A stretch of DNA of 45,283 nt from Alcaligenaceae bacterium (GCA_029267315.1 JAJUJD010000007.1:1-45283), one strand, 5' to 3'; counted from the stretch's first letter, positions 7,146 to 15,092 are shown. The notes: generated by a model not told the origin, from the sequence alone. Program-made: numbers and translations.

Positions 7146-9289
7146 TGCACACCAACGTCCCCCACGTGCGCGCCTCTACCGTGCCTGCAGATCTCAACCC
7201 CATGCAACGCAAGGCCGTCCTGTATCTGGATGGGCCTTGTTTGGTACTGGCGGGTGCCGGCAGCGGGAAGACGCGCGTCATCACGCAGAAGATCGCTTAC
7301 CTTCTGCGTGAATGTGGCTATGCGGCTCGCAATGTGGTGGCTATGACGTTTACTAATAAGGCCGCGCGCGAAATGAGTGAGCGCGTGCGGCAGCTGGTCG
7401 ACCCGCGCCTCACCAAAGGGCTCACAATCAGTACCTTCCACTCCCTGGGGCTCCGTTTTCTAAGAGAAGAAGCCGAGCACGCCGGCCTGAAGCGCCAATT
7501 TTCCATCCTGGATTCCAACGACGCTCTGGCCATCATCCAGGAGCTGTTGGCGACAACCGACCGCGCGCGGCTGAAATCCGTGCAGCAAAGTATTTCCCTC
7601 TGGAAGAACGGCTTGCTTGAGCCGGATGACGCCGCAGCGGCTGCGCAGACGCCTAGCGATGCAGAGGCAGCCCGTGTGTATCGGGACTACAGCGCTACCC
7701 TGGCTGCATATCAGGCAGTGGACTTCGATGACCTGATTCGTCTTCCTGCGACCTTGCTGGAGCGCAATCCTGAAGTCCGGACACGTTGGCAGTCGCGTGT
7801 GCATTATCTGCTTGTGGACGAATACCAGGACACCAACGTCTGTCAGTACCGGATGGTCCAGGCACTCGTTGGGACACGTGCGATGTTCACGGCTGTGGGC
7901 GATGACGACCAGGCCATTTATGCTTGGAGGGGCGCTACAGTCGAGAACCTTCAGCGGCTGACGAAAGATTTCCCCAGTATCGAGTTGATCAAACTCGAGC
8001 AGAACTATCGCTCAGTTCAACGGATTCTCACCGCTGCTAACAAGGTCATCAGCCACAACCCCAATGTTTTTGGAAAGAAGCTTTGGTCTTCACTGGGTGA
8101 AGGAGAACCCATACAGGTGACGGCCATGGACGACGAAGAATCCGAAGCCGAGAATATTGCCATCCGGCTTTCTGCGGCTCGTTTCGAAAGAAGGGCACAG
8201 TGGCGGGACTTCGCAATCCTATACCGCAGCAACCAGCAGGCGCGGGCAATGGAGCAAGCATTACGGAATCTGCATATTCCGTATTCCATTTCTGGCGGCC
8301 AAAGTTTCTTCGAGAAGCCGGAAATCCGTGATGTGCTGGCCTACCTGCGCCTGATCGCCAATGACGATGACGACCCTGCCTTTATCCGGGCGGTGACTAC
8401 TCCCCGTCGCGGAGTTGGGAATACTACCTTGCAAGCCTTGGGGCAGTTCGCTCAGGAACAGGGAATGTCCATGTTCTCAGCAGTGTTCGAAATCGGACAG
8501 ACCGACAGACTCGCACCCCGGCAATTGCAGCCTCTGCAGAATTTTGTACGTTACATACAGGATTTTCAGCAGCGCGCTGGAAAGAAAGGCGACGTGCGCA
8601 GCATGCAGGGCACGGCCGAGCTGTTCGCCCCTTCCCCGACCATGGGCCTGGACAGCTATGAACAAGCGGCAGCCCAAGGGGCTGGTGAGCTTCTGGACGA
8701 GCTTCTGCGTTCCATGGACTACGAACGCCACCTGTACGATTTGTACGACGAGAAGCCGGCGCAAACGCGCTGGCAAAACGTACTGGAACTGGTGGGCTGG
8801 CTCAAGCGAAAAGCGCAGGAGGACGAACTCGATCTTATGGAGCTAGTTCAGCATGTTGCATTGGTCACCATGCTTGAGCGCAGCGAAGACGAGAATCCCG
8901 ACACCGTTAAGCTCTCCACCTTGCATGCGGCCAAGGGGCTGGAGTTTCCCCACGTCTACATGATTGGTGTTGAGGAAGGCTTGCTGCCTCACCTGGGCAG
9001 GGAGGACGAAGATATTGGCCAGGGTGAAGATGCCGTGGAAGCGTTGGCACAACGCATCCAGGAGGAACGAAGGCTGATGTATGTTGGTATCACGCGCGCA
9101 CAGCGCAGCTTGCATTTGAGCTGGTGCAAGCGGCGCCGACGTGCGCGCGAGGACATCGTCCGGGAACGCTCCCGCTTTATTGAGGAAATGGGGTTCTCTA
9201 ACGACAAACCGGCGGACCCTGGTGCAGGCATGGATCCCAAGCAGCGGCTGCAAATGCTTAAATCACTGCTAAGCGGCGAGAAGGGCTAA
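7145..9289 (+). CDS. rep: ATP-dependent DNA helicase Rep (UvrD/Rep family)
   Basis: Superfamily 1A 3'-5' helicase of 714 residues that helps replisomes pass obstacles and works in PriA-type restart. Motifs in order: Q-motif region (LNPMQRKAV), Walker A GAGSGKT (Lys42), motif Ia TFTNKAAREM, motif II DEYQDTN (from Asp225), motif III GDDDQAIYAWRGA, motif IV EQNYRS, motif V TLHAAKGLEFPHVYMIG and motif VI RRLMYVGITRAQ. DDDQ and the overall pattern favour Rep over UvrD or PcrA, though the names are used loosely in betaproteobacteria. It overlaps priA by one base. Placing both restart helicases in one operon makes functional sense. Confidence 0.93.
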   Translation: MHTNVPHVRASTVPADLNPMQRKAVLYLDGPCLVLAGAGSGKTRVITQKIAYLLRECGYAARNVVAMTFTNKAAREMSERVRQLVDPRLTKGLTISTFHSLGLRFLREEAEHAGLKRQFSILDSNDALAIIQELLATTDRARLKSVQQSISLWKNGLLEPDDAAAAAQTPSDAEAARVYRDYSATLAAYQAVDFDDLIRLPATLLERNPEVRTRWQSRVHYLLVDEYQDTNVCQYRMVQALVGTRAMFTAVGDDDQAIYAWRGATVENLQRLTKDFPSIELIKLEQNYRSVQRILTAANKVISHNPNVFGKKLWSSLGEGEPIQVTAMDDEESEAENIAIRLSAARFERRAQWRDFAILYRSNQQARAMEQALRNLHIPYSISGGQSFFEKPEIRDVLAYLRLIANDDDDPAFIRAVTTPRRGVGNTTLQALGQFAQEQGMSMFSAVFEIGQTDRLAPRQLQPLQNFVRYIQDFQQRAGKKGDVRSMQGTAELFAPSPTMGLDSYEQAAAQGAGELLDELLRSMDYERHLYDLYDEKPAQTRWQNVLELVGWLKRKAQEDELDLMELVQHVALVTMLERSEDENPDTVKLSTLHAAKGLEFPHVYMIGVEEGLLPHLGREDEDIGQGEDAVEALAQRIQEERRLMYVGITRAQRSLHLSWCKRRRRAREDIVRERSRFIEEMGFSNDKPADPGAGMDPKQRLQMLKSLLSGEKG

Positions 9290-9322
9290 CAGTTTTACGC
9301 GGCCAACACGTGCTCAGATAAT

Positions 9323-9352
9323 AAAAAAGCCTGTCATTAGAGAATGACAGGC
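9323..9352 (-). terminator. rho-independent terminator of the 77-residue gene
   Basis: A 10-bp perfect stem (9329-9338 with 9343-9352) has loop AGAG. On the minus strand six T residues follow the stem, so it terminates leftward transcription from the gene ending at 9402. It lies about 35 bp past the convergent rep stop and may also block rep read-through, but no T-run is present in that direction. Confidence 0.85.
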
Positions 9353-9401
9353 CTTCGGAGACGACTACTGGTTTGTGCCTTGGGGGGCACTACACCCAAA
9401 A

Positions 9402-9635
9402 TCACCACTGAGTTCCGGTGAAACGCGCATCAGCTGCGCGAGCTTCGTTCAACGCTTCTGCCACCGAAATCAGGTAATTGCCAAAAGCGGCTGCGCCACG
9501 TGCGATTCCCTTGGCGACGATCGCCAGGCCCTCGAAAGCGGAATAGGGGCGGTTGCTCAGATGCATTGCCTGGGCCAGATTGCGCTCCGCGGAATCACTG
9601 AGATGGTTGTACGGATTCACATAAGTTGCTGACAT
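9402..9635 (-). CDS. small protein of unknown function
   Basis: I do not recognise this 77-residue protein. It has no signal peptide or membrane helix. The middle is alanine-rich and probably helical (AFEGLAIVAKGIARGAAAFGNYLISVAEALNEAR); the N-terminus is polar with NPYNHLSDSAERNLAQ. The start is ATG 9635, behind AGAAAGGGG on the minus strand; an in-frame start 33 bases upstream lacks a ribosome binding site. The gene is a self-contained unit: a terminator follows it, and two matching 14-bp palindromes lie 42-78 bp upstream. That suggests tight, perhaps strong, regulation. A phasin-like or stress-induced role is only a guess. Confidence 0.7.
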   Translation of the reverse strand: MSATYVNPYNHLSDSAERNLAQAMHLSNRPYSAFEGLAIVAKGIARGAAAFGNYLISVAEALNEARAADARFTGTQW

Positions 9636-9676
9636 TTTCAAACCCCTTTCTGCTTGCGTTGATGACAATTCAATTA

Positions 9677-9713
9677 TAGGGGAAACCCTAGGTAAGGTCT
9701 AGGGAAAACCCTA
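9677..9713. repeat. twin palindromes TAGGGnAAACCCTA upstream of the 77-residue gene
   Basis: Two 14-bp near-palindromes, TAGGGGAAACCCTA (9677-9690) and TAGGGAAAACCCTA (9700-9713), differ by one base. Their centres are 23 bp apart, about two helical turns. They lie 42-78 bp upstream of the ATG at 9635, a position fitting a paired operator or activator site. I do not know which factor binds this sequence. Confidence 0.7.
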
Positions 9714-9859
9714 ATGTCTGCACAATCGTGGTGCGAAAGACACGCATAATGTGAAAAAACATACCGTAATACGAAAAAAATAGCTGACAGAGTCGCTTTT
9801 ATCCCTGCAGCACACCTACTCCGGCGAGCTCGCATGCGATGGGGCAAAATAGAGCGTTT

Positions 9860-9900
9860 GCTTCCGTTGAACCTCACCTTCTGTGGTGCGCAACGGAAGC
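9860..9900. repeat. long inverted repeat upstream of the hydroxyacyl-CoA dehydrogenase
   Basis: GCTTCCGTTG (9860-9869) and CAACGGAAGC (9891-9900) form a perfect 10-bp dyad around 21 nt, with an inner CACC/GGTG pairing at 9875-9878 and 9885-9888. It ends 49 bp before the ATG at 9949. No T-run follows, so it is not a standard terminator. It could be an operator or a 5'-UTR stem. Confidence 0.6.
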
Positions 9901-9948
9901 CGGTGTATTCAGGTACGCCGCGCGCAGATTTCTAGGAGTATGGGAAAT

Positions 9949-11478
9949 ATGAAGACAATCAATACTATTGGTGTGGCCGGAGCGGGAGCCATGGGGCGGG
10001 GCATTGCGCAAATTGCGGCGCAGGCTGGTTTGACCGTCCGTCTCTTTGACCTCAACGCCCAGGCGGTAGCGGACGCGCGAGGAAGCCTGGAGAAAGTGTG
10101 GAACCGCCTGGTCGAGAAGCAACGCATGAGCAGCGAAGATGTAGCAGCTGCTTTGGGCCGCGTCGTGCCGTGCAATAGTCTCGACGAAATGGCGGATGTT
10201 GACCTCGTGGTCGAGGCTGTCGTTGAGCGACTGGACGTCAAGGCCGACCTGTTTGGAAAGCTTGAAGGAATTGTCTCGGCAGACTGTATTCTGGCGTCCA
10301 ACACTTCGTCCCTTTCGATCACCGCCATCGCCGCCGCGTGCTCCAAGCCGGAACGAGTAGTCGGTTATCACTTCTTCAACCCGGTCCCGCTAATGAAGGT
10401 GGTAGAAGTGATCGACGGCCTGCGCAGCGATCCTGCGAACGGGGATGCCTTGATGGAATTGGCGCGGCGCATGGGGCATACCCCTGTACGGGCCAAGGAT
10501 ATGCCGGGCTTCATCGTGAACCATGGTGGTCGCGGCATGAATATCGAGGGTCTGAAAACCGCGCAGGAATGTGTCGCCCCCTTTCATGTTATCGATGCCG
10601 TCATGCGCGAACAAGCCGGGTTCCGCATGGGGCCGTTCGAGCTCATGGACCTCACCGGCCTGGACGTTTCGCACCCCGTTATGGAATCCATTTATCAGCA
10701 GTTTTACGATGAGCCACGATTCCGGCCTTCGCCCATCACGGCAATTCGAGTGGCGGGCGGGCTGTTTGGCCGCAAGTCTGGGGAGGGGTTCTATTCCTAT
10801 GCAGATGGGCAGAAGGCAATTCCTGGAGAAGAGCCTGTACCCGCACTGCCCGCGAAGCTGTCCGTGTGGGTAGCACCTTATCATTCCACCGGGCACCGTC
10901 GTGCGGCGGCTCTACTCAAACGCCTGGGCGTAGAGCCGGTGACCACCGAAACGCCTCCTCAAGATGCGCTCATCGTTGTTACCCCTTATGGAGAAGACAC
11001 TGCGACTGTCATAGCCGAATATCAACTGGATGGGCGCCGCACTGTCGCATTGGACACCTTCTTCGGGCTCGAGCAGGGCAAACGTCGTGTGTTGATGTGT
11101 TCGGCCGCCACGGAAGCGAAATGGCGCGACGCCGCTCATGCGCTGTTTGCCAAAGACGGAACGCCAGTGAGTGTCGTTGCCGACTCCGCCGGCTTTGTGG
11201 GGCAGCGCGTTGTGGCGACCATCATTAACGTAGCCTGCGATATCGCTCAGCAAGGCATCGCGACCCCCGAAGATATCGATCTGGCCATTTCGCTGGGGCT
11301 TGGCTACCCGGGGGGCGGGCCATTGTCCCTGGGGGACAGCCTTGGTGCAGCCCATGTGCTGGACGTACTGCGCGGCATGCATCGCACAACGGGAGACATG
11401 CGTTACCGCAGTAGTCTGTGGCTACAGCGCCGCGTTCAGCTCGGCATGTCACTCCGAGCCACGTCTGCAGCCATTTGA
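9949..11478 (+). CDS. 3-hydroxyacyl-CoA dehydrogenase with two C-terminal domains (PaaH-like)
   Basis: Cytoplasmic NAD-dependent enzyme that oxidises L-3-hydroxyacyl-CoA to 3-oxoacyl-CoA in beta-oxidation or related CoA pathways such as phenylacetate breakdown; 509 residues. The Rossmann motif GAGAMGRGIAQIAA is at the N-terminus. The catalytic His is in VVGYHFFNPVPLMKVVEV, preceded by SNTSSLSIT, and the first C-terminal domain holds GPFELMDLTGLDV. A degenerate middle region (about 305-410) leads into a second C-terminal domain (GFVGQRVVATIINVACDIA, then GLGYPGGGP), as in PaaH/PaaC-type enzymes. ATG 9949 is preceded by AGGAG ten bases upstream; ATG 9940 is too close to it. No pathway genes adjoin it, so the substrate is open. 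Confidence 0.9.
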   Translation: MKTINTIGVAGAGAMGRGIAQIAAQAGLTVRLFDLNAQAVADARGSLEKVWNRLVEKQRMSSEDVAAALGRVVPCNSLDEMADVDLVVEAVVERLDVKADLFGKLEGIVSADCILASNTSSLSITAIAAACSKPERVVGYHFFNPVPLMKVVEVIDGLRSDPANGDALMELARRMGHTPVRAKDMPGFIVNHGGRGMNIEGLKTAQECVAPFHVIDAVMREQAGFRMGPFELMDLTGLDVSHPVMESIYQQFYDEPRFRPSPITAIRVAGGLFGRKSGEGFYSYADGQKAIPGEEPVPALPAKLSVWVAPYHSTGHRRAAALLKRLGVEPVTTETPPQDALIVVTPYGEDTATVIAEYQLDGRRTVALDTFFGLEQGKRRVLMCSAATEAKWRDAAHALFAKDGTPVSVVADSAGFVGQRVVATIINVACDIAQQGIATPEDIDLAISLGLGYPGGGPLSLGDSLGAAHVLDVLRGMHRTTGDMRYRSSLWLQRRVQLGMSLRATSAAI

Positions 11479-11490
11479 GCCGACGAGGAA

Positions 11491-11510
11491 AGGCCGGCCC
11501 GGGCCGGCCT
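11491..11510. repeat. perfect 20-bp GC palindrome
   Basis: AGGCCGGCCCGGGCCGGCCT is its own reverse complement. It lies 12 bp after the dehydrogenase stop and 45 bp before the bidirectional terminator. It may be an extra mRNA 3'-end stem or cruciform; it has no T-run. Confidence 0.7.
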
Positions 11511-11555
11511 CAGCTGGACGAGTCCGACAAGCAGGAGGCTTGTTACGGACAAAAA

Positions 11556-11582
11556 AACGGGAGCCGAGGCTCCCGTTCTTTT
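11556..11582. terminator. bidirectional rho-independent terminator
   Basis: A 9-bp stem (11556-11564 with 11569-11577) has loop CGAG. An A-run lies on the left and a T-rich run on the right. It stands between two convergent genes, the dehydrogenase and the cytochrome, and can serve both. Confidence 0.88.
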
Positions 11583-11596
11583 GTTCCACTGGCAGA

Positions 11597-12547
11597 TTAC
11601 TTCACTGCATTTACCATGTAGTGCACAGCGGCAGCGACTTGCTCATCGCTGGCAGTGGACCCGCCGCGCGGGGGCATGGCGCCCTTGCCCTGGATGGCGA
11701 TGCGAATCATTTCATCCATGCCTTGAGCAATTAGAGGTTCCCATGCTGCCTTGTCGCCCAGCTTGGGCGCACCGGCTACGCCAGCAGTGTGGCACGCCAC
11801 GCATGCGGAGTTGTAAAGCTTTTCACCGGCTGCGAGGTCGACTTCAGCGCCGCCAGCTGCCTCGGCTGCGGGCTTCGGCTCTTCTGCGGCAGGTGCGTCA
11901 GCGGCCTTGGTGGGCTCCGCTGCGGGTGCCGCAGCTTGCTGTTGACCTTCAGCCAGCGTGGCGGCCGCTTTTTGCGCACCTTCTGACGCCTGATCGGCTG
12001 GAGCGGCATCGCCTTCGCTTTCGCCGCCCTCTGCGGCAGGCTCGGTGAAGTTCGCGCCACTCTCGTTGGCCAGATAGGCAACTGCGCGAGCCACTTCAAC
12101 ATCGCTCAAATTGGGGTTACCACCACGCGGGGGCATGGCATTGATACCGTTGATTGCGTGATCGACCAGAGTATCGAAACCCTTGGCGATGAGCGGGCCC
12201 CACGCTGCGTTGTCACCCAGCTTCGGAGCGCCAGCAACACCAGCAGTGTGACAGGCGGAACAGGTTGCAGAGAAGATTTGCTCACCAGTGCGTTCCTGTG
12301 CAGCGGCGTCTGCAGAAACCAGAGCAAAACCGGCGACGGGCTGAATACGTTTGGCCACGGCTTCCTGGGACTGGGCATCGGTACCGACCCCAAGCGGCGA
12401 GCTGGCAATCACCAACCGGATAAGCAGTGAAATGACCGCGATTGGCACAACAAAGGCCAATACGATGATGGTGATGAGCTGCTTTGGGGTCTTGATGAAG
12501 CCTTCGTGCTCAGCCGTCTGTTCGACGTTTTGTTCCGGAGTGTTCAT
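11597..12547 (-). CDS. membrane-anchored di-haem cytochrome c
   Basis: Periplasmic electron carrier of 316 residues, held by an N-terminal membrane helix (about 24-49). Two c-type haem domains carry CSACH at 96-100 and CVACH at 249-253, with likely axial Met in AMPPRGG at 138 and 291. The two haem domains are closely alike (both read HTAGVAGAPKLGD after the haem motif), so the gene arose by internal duplication. They are joined by a 70-residue Ala/Pro/Glu linker (about 165-238). The domains resemble cytochrome c5. It may shuttle electrons to a terminal oxidase, but no oxidase genes are nearby. I chose ATG 12547; an upstream in-frame ATG at 12592 has no ribosome binding site. Confidence 0.92.
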   Translation of the reverse strand: MNTPEQNVEQTAEHEGFIKTPKQLITIIVLAFVVPIAVISLLIRLVIASSPLGVGTDAQSQEAVAKRIQPVAGFALVSADAAAQERTGEQIFSATCSACHTAGVAGAPKLGDNAAWGPLIAKGFDTLVDHAINGINAMPPRGGNPNLSDVEVARAVAYLANESGANFTEPAAEGGESEGDAAPADQASEGAQKAAATLAEGQQQAAAPAAEPTKAADAPAAEEPKPAAEAAGGAEVDLAAGEKLYNSACVACHTAGVAGAPKLGDKAAWEPLIAQGMDEMIRIAIQGKGAMPPRGGSTASDEQVAAAVHYMVNAVK

Positions 12548-12686
12548 ATCGAATACGAGTTCCTGTCTGAGGGCCAGTGGCCTGTTCTTCATTGATGTGC
12601 GGGCTGCACACGGCTGCTTACGGATGATAACCGCTCACATGGGGCGGCGCTCGAAGCCGCGATTATACCTTTTTCGCCAAACACGC

Positions 12687-12692
12687 TACAAT
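12687..12692 (+). promoter_or_regulatory. probable -10 element of the tRNA-Arg gene
   Basis: TACAAT lies 12 bp before the mature tRNA 5' end, as expected for a -10 box with a short leader. I see no clear -35 element at the right spacing. Confidence 0.45.
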
Positions 12693-12704
12693 TGTCGGCT
12701 CTTG

Positions 12705-12779
12705 GCGCCCGTAGTTCAATGGATAGAATTAGAGTTTCCGAAGCTCTCGATACAGGTTCGATTCCTGTCGGGCGCGCCA
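12705..12779 (+). tRNA. tRNA-Arg (anticodon CCG)
   Basis: A 75-nt tRNA including encoded CCA. Acceptor strand GCGCCCG pairs with CGGGCGC, followed by G and CCA. The anticodon stem AGAGT/GCTCT closes loop TTCCGAA, with anticodon CCG at 12738-12740 reading CGG. The T arm is ACAGG-TTCGATT-CCTGT. The D stem (GTTC/GAAT) is weak with one G-U pair. It is a single-gene unit between the cytochrome and gshA. Confidence 0.95.
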
Positions 12780-12921
12780 AAACCCTTCAAAGTTAGCCGT
12801 TTTCTGTCAGGCCGTAATCGGGGCATGCATGCTTTTAATGGCAACGGCTAGCACTGCCAGCCCCTTCTCAAGTTCCTTCAGCGCGCCATCGGGGTGAAAG
12901 GCCTATTCCACCCGCCAAGCC

Positions 12922-14484
12922 TCAAGGCTCTATCAAGGCCGCGTGGAAGCGCGCAACGTACTCGTCGAAAGTTTCCCTGTCACTGGCTTCAAGAGCCTTT
13001 TGCTCTGCAATGGACGCGTTCGCTTCATCGATATAGCGTTGCAGCAATTCCGGCTCCATGGGCCCGGTGCAGAGAATTTCATGATGATTGCGGCTCACCT
13101 GCAACATCAGGCTGGTGAGGTCGGCGTTGGATTCGCGCATGGCGTGCAATACCTTGGCAGAAGGGGTCAGTTCGGTATTGCGGATCTTCTGCAACTGAGC
13201 GTCGACGGCCGCTACATGCCGTTTTTGGCCATTCGCTTCATCGAGCATTTCGGCATAGGGCTGGATGCGAGCGATCAACTCTTCACCCCAGTCTCGCAGC
13301 AAAATGGATTCTCCATTGCGCTCCAGAAGCAGACCCGGTTTGCGGCCTTCACGCACGACAGCACTAAAGTTGTCACGACTGACCGTGCAGTGTCCATCGC
13401 CCGGGAAGAAGGGGCTGTCTTCGGCTGCACAGAACAGCAGGAACGCGTCGAGGAAACGACAGGTTTCAGCGCGAATGCCCACCGGTGACCAAGGGTCGAT
13501 GTCCAGGCACCGCACTTCAATGTATTCCACGCCTCGCTCAGCCAGCGCCGTGGCAGGGCGTTCCCCCCGTTGGGTACCGCGCTTGGGGCGAATGCTGGAA
13601 TAGTATTCGTTCTCTATCTGCAGAATGTTGGTATTGAGCTGGATCCACTCACCGCCTTGCTTTGTTCCCAACGCTTCGTATGCCGGCCAAGGCGTGGTCA
13701 CTGCGGTGTACATACGCCGCAGAAAGGTTTCCAGGTCGTTGTAGCAGAGCTGCAGTTCAGACTGCGCCTTGTTCTGGTAGCCCAGGTCGCTCATGCGCAG
13801 GCTGGTGGCCCAAGGCAGATAGAGGGTTTCCGGATCGAATTCTTTCAGGCTGTGCGGCGTATCGGCCAGGAAGGCGCGCGGCACGGCGGGCGAAGCGCCG
13901 AACAGGTACATCAGCAACCAGGAATACCGCGTGAAATTCCGAATCAACGCCAGGTAGCCCTTGCTGCGTTGCTGCTCCAGTGAAATGCCTTCGATCCCGA
14001 TGAGATCCCAGAGTCGGTCGGGCACGGAAAAGTTGTAATGCACACCCGCAATGCACTGCATGGCCTTGCCATAGCGGTAGGCCAGCCCGCGGCGATAGAC
14101 ATGCTTGAGCATCCCCGAGTTGGAGGTGCCATACCATGCGATGGGTATATCTTTTTCCGGTGGAAGTGGCGGCGGCATGGACTGATTCCAGATCAGCTCG
14201 TCACCCAGGTTGCGGGCGACAAAGCGATGCGTCTCTTCCAGTTCCTGCAGCAGGCCTTCTACCGATGTATGTGTACCCGTGATGAGCTCAAGCAGCGCTT
14301 CGGAATAATCAGTTGTCACGCGCGAGTTGGTCAGCGCAGAGCCCAAGCTCTGAGGATGCGGAGAACTCGACAGGATGCCGGAGGCATGAACCCGCAGGCC
14401 TTCCTTTTCTATGCCGCGCTGTATCGAGGTAAGTAGGGCGAGTTCCTCGCGGATTCGTCCGATGCGGGGGAAAGATGAGCTCAT
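12922..14484 (-). CDS. gshA: glutamate-cysteine ligase
   Basis: First enzyme of glutathione synthesis, joining glutamate and cysteine with ATP; cytoplasmic. At 520 residues it matches the proteobacterial GshA class. Recognisable segments: GIEKEGLRV near the N-terminus, TTDYSEALLELITG, the segment IAWYGTSNSGMLKHVYRRGLAYRYG (in two overlapping parts), AGVHYNFS, YLFGASPA, and YIEVRCLDIDPWSPVGI (ligand region). The ATG start at 14484 has only a weak ribosome binding site. It runs antisense to and downstream of the tRNA, and lies 62 bp after the small LuxR-type gene, which is transcribed the same way; a shared transcript is possible. Confidence 0.96.
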   Translation of the reverse strand: MSSSFPRIGRIREELALLTSIQRGIEKEGLRVHASGILSSSPHPQSLGSALTNSRVTTDYSEALLELITGTHTSVEGLLQELEETHRFVARNLGDELIWNQSMPPPLPPEKDIPIAWYGTSNSGMLKHVYRRGLAYRYGKAMQCIAGVHYNFSVPDRLWDLIGIEGISLEQQRSKGYLALIRNFTRYSWLLMYLFGASPAVPRAFLADTPHSLKEFDPETLYLPWATSLRMSDLGYQNKAQSELQLCYNDLETFLRRMYTAVTTPWPAYEALGTKQGGEWIQLNTNILQIENEYYSSIRPKRGTQRGERPATALAERGVEYIEVRCLDIDPWSPVGIRAETCRFLDAFLLFCAAEDSPFFPGDGHCTVSRDNFSAVVREGRKPGLLLERNGESILLRDWGEELIARIQPYAEMLDEANGQKRHVAAVDAQLQKIRNTELTPSAKVLHAMRESNADLTSLMLQVSRNHHEILCTGPMEPELLQRYIDEANASIAEQKALEASDRETFDEYVARFHAALIEP

Positions 14485-14546
14485 GCGCGACTTCAGGGGT
14501 ACGTTTCAGTTAGCGGCGATTTTACCCGAGGGTGTCGCGCATGGCT

Positions 14547-14867
14547 TCAGGGGTCAGGCTTGCGCCGATTCACCGCGGCGTACGCGTGGGCACGCGCCGC
14601 CTGATTTACCAGCGTACGGGGCCCGCATGGAGGAGGCCGGCTGCGGCAAGTTTCAACGCATAACTCTTCCAGGGATAACATGCCGGTTCGCATGGCGACG
14701 GTAACGGCTGCCTGGCGGCTGCTCACGCCAAGTTTGCGGCAGGCATTGTGGACATGATAGTTGATGGTGCGTTCTGCCAAACCGAGAATACGGCCCGTTT
14801 CCCAGCTGGTTTTGCCCATCGACACCCATTTCAGACAAAGCAGCTCCTGTGAAGTCAGCGATTTCAT
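14547..14867 (-). CDS. stand-alone LuxR-type DNA-binding domain protein
   Basis: A 106-residue protein whose first 60 residues are a complete LuxR/GerE helix-turn-helix (LTSQELLCLKWVSMGKTSW, then GRILGLAERTINYHVHNACRKLGV in overlapping parts). The KTSWE-type sequence resembles quorum-sensing LuxR proteins more than two-component NarL types. No autoinducer-binding domain precedes it: AGGAGG lies nine bases before the ATG, and the upstream DNA codes for nothing similar. A 40-residue Pro/Arg/Ala-rich tail follows. It could be a constitutive DNA binder, or could act through protein partners. It is divergent from metX and upstream of gshA. Confidence 0.8.
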   Translation of the reverse strand: MKSLTSQELLCLKWVSMGKTSWETGRILGLAERTINYHVHNACRKLGVSSRQAAVTVAMRTGMLSLEELCVETCRSRPPPCGPRTLVNQAARAHAYAAVNRRKPDP

Positions 14868-14933
14868 TGAAAGTTAGCCTCCTGCGAACAGCCACACTCC
14901 ATGTCATGCGAAAAGTTTTATATGAAATTAAAT

Positions 14934-14957
14934 GATACAAATAGGCATAAGTGTATC
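14934..14957. promoter_or_regulatory. 24-bp dyad between the LuxR-type gene and metX
   Basis: GATACA (14934-14939) and TGTATC (14952-14957) are perfect inverted arms 12 bp apart, in an AT-rich divergent intergenic region. Size and symmetry fit a dimeric regulator site, possibly of the adjacent LuxR-type protein. No binding evidence. Confidence 0.4.
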
Positions 14958-15007
14958 GAAATGATTCGTTTTGGCCCTGCGGGTTATCCCGATATGACAG
15001 AGCCAGG

Positions 15008-15016
15008 TGCTACAAT
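15008..15016 (+). promoter_or_regulatory. probable extended -10 of metX
   Basis: TGCTACAAT fits an extended -10 (TGn plus TACAAT). Transcription would start near 15022, giving a leader of about 70 nt that holds the whole riboswitch-like segment. No good -35 is visible. Confidence 0.5.
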
Positions 15017-15030
15017 CCCTCAATTGACAT

Positions 15031-15086
15031 CTGGCGCCGATTTGCTCGATCCGCTTGCGGGCGCCTCATAAATACCGCTAAAGAGG
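15031..15086 (+). promoter_or_regulatory. SAM-II (SAM-alpha) riboswitch-like leader
   Basis: The metX leader carries the SAM-II hallmarks in order. A P1 stem is formed by GGCGCC (15033-15038) and GGCGCC (15060-15065). GATTTG follows the 5' strand, CTTGC lies in the loop, then come CATAAAT and the 3' element GCTAAA leading into GAGG. GAGG (15083-15086) is also the metX ribosome binding site, six bases before the ATG, as expected for a riboswitch that hides the site when S-adenosylmethionine binds. The gene it precedes makes the methionine precursor, which fits. The class is best known from alphaproteobacteria. I could not run a covariance model. Confidence 0.8.
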
Positions 15087-15092
15087 TCCTGA

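Noticed and set aside
12780-12921. Terminator or small RNA after the tRNA
   Set aside because: TAGCCGTT and AACGGCTA form an 8-bp inverted repeat, but the loop is about 40 nt and no T-run follows; nothing firm to annotate.
14547-14867. LuxR-type gene as a pseudogene fragment
   Set aside because: A strong ribosome binding site lies right before its ATG and no sensor-domain remnant is found upstream, so the short form looks intended.
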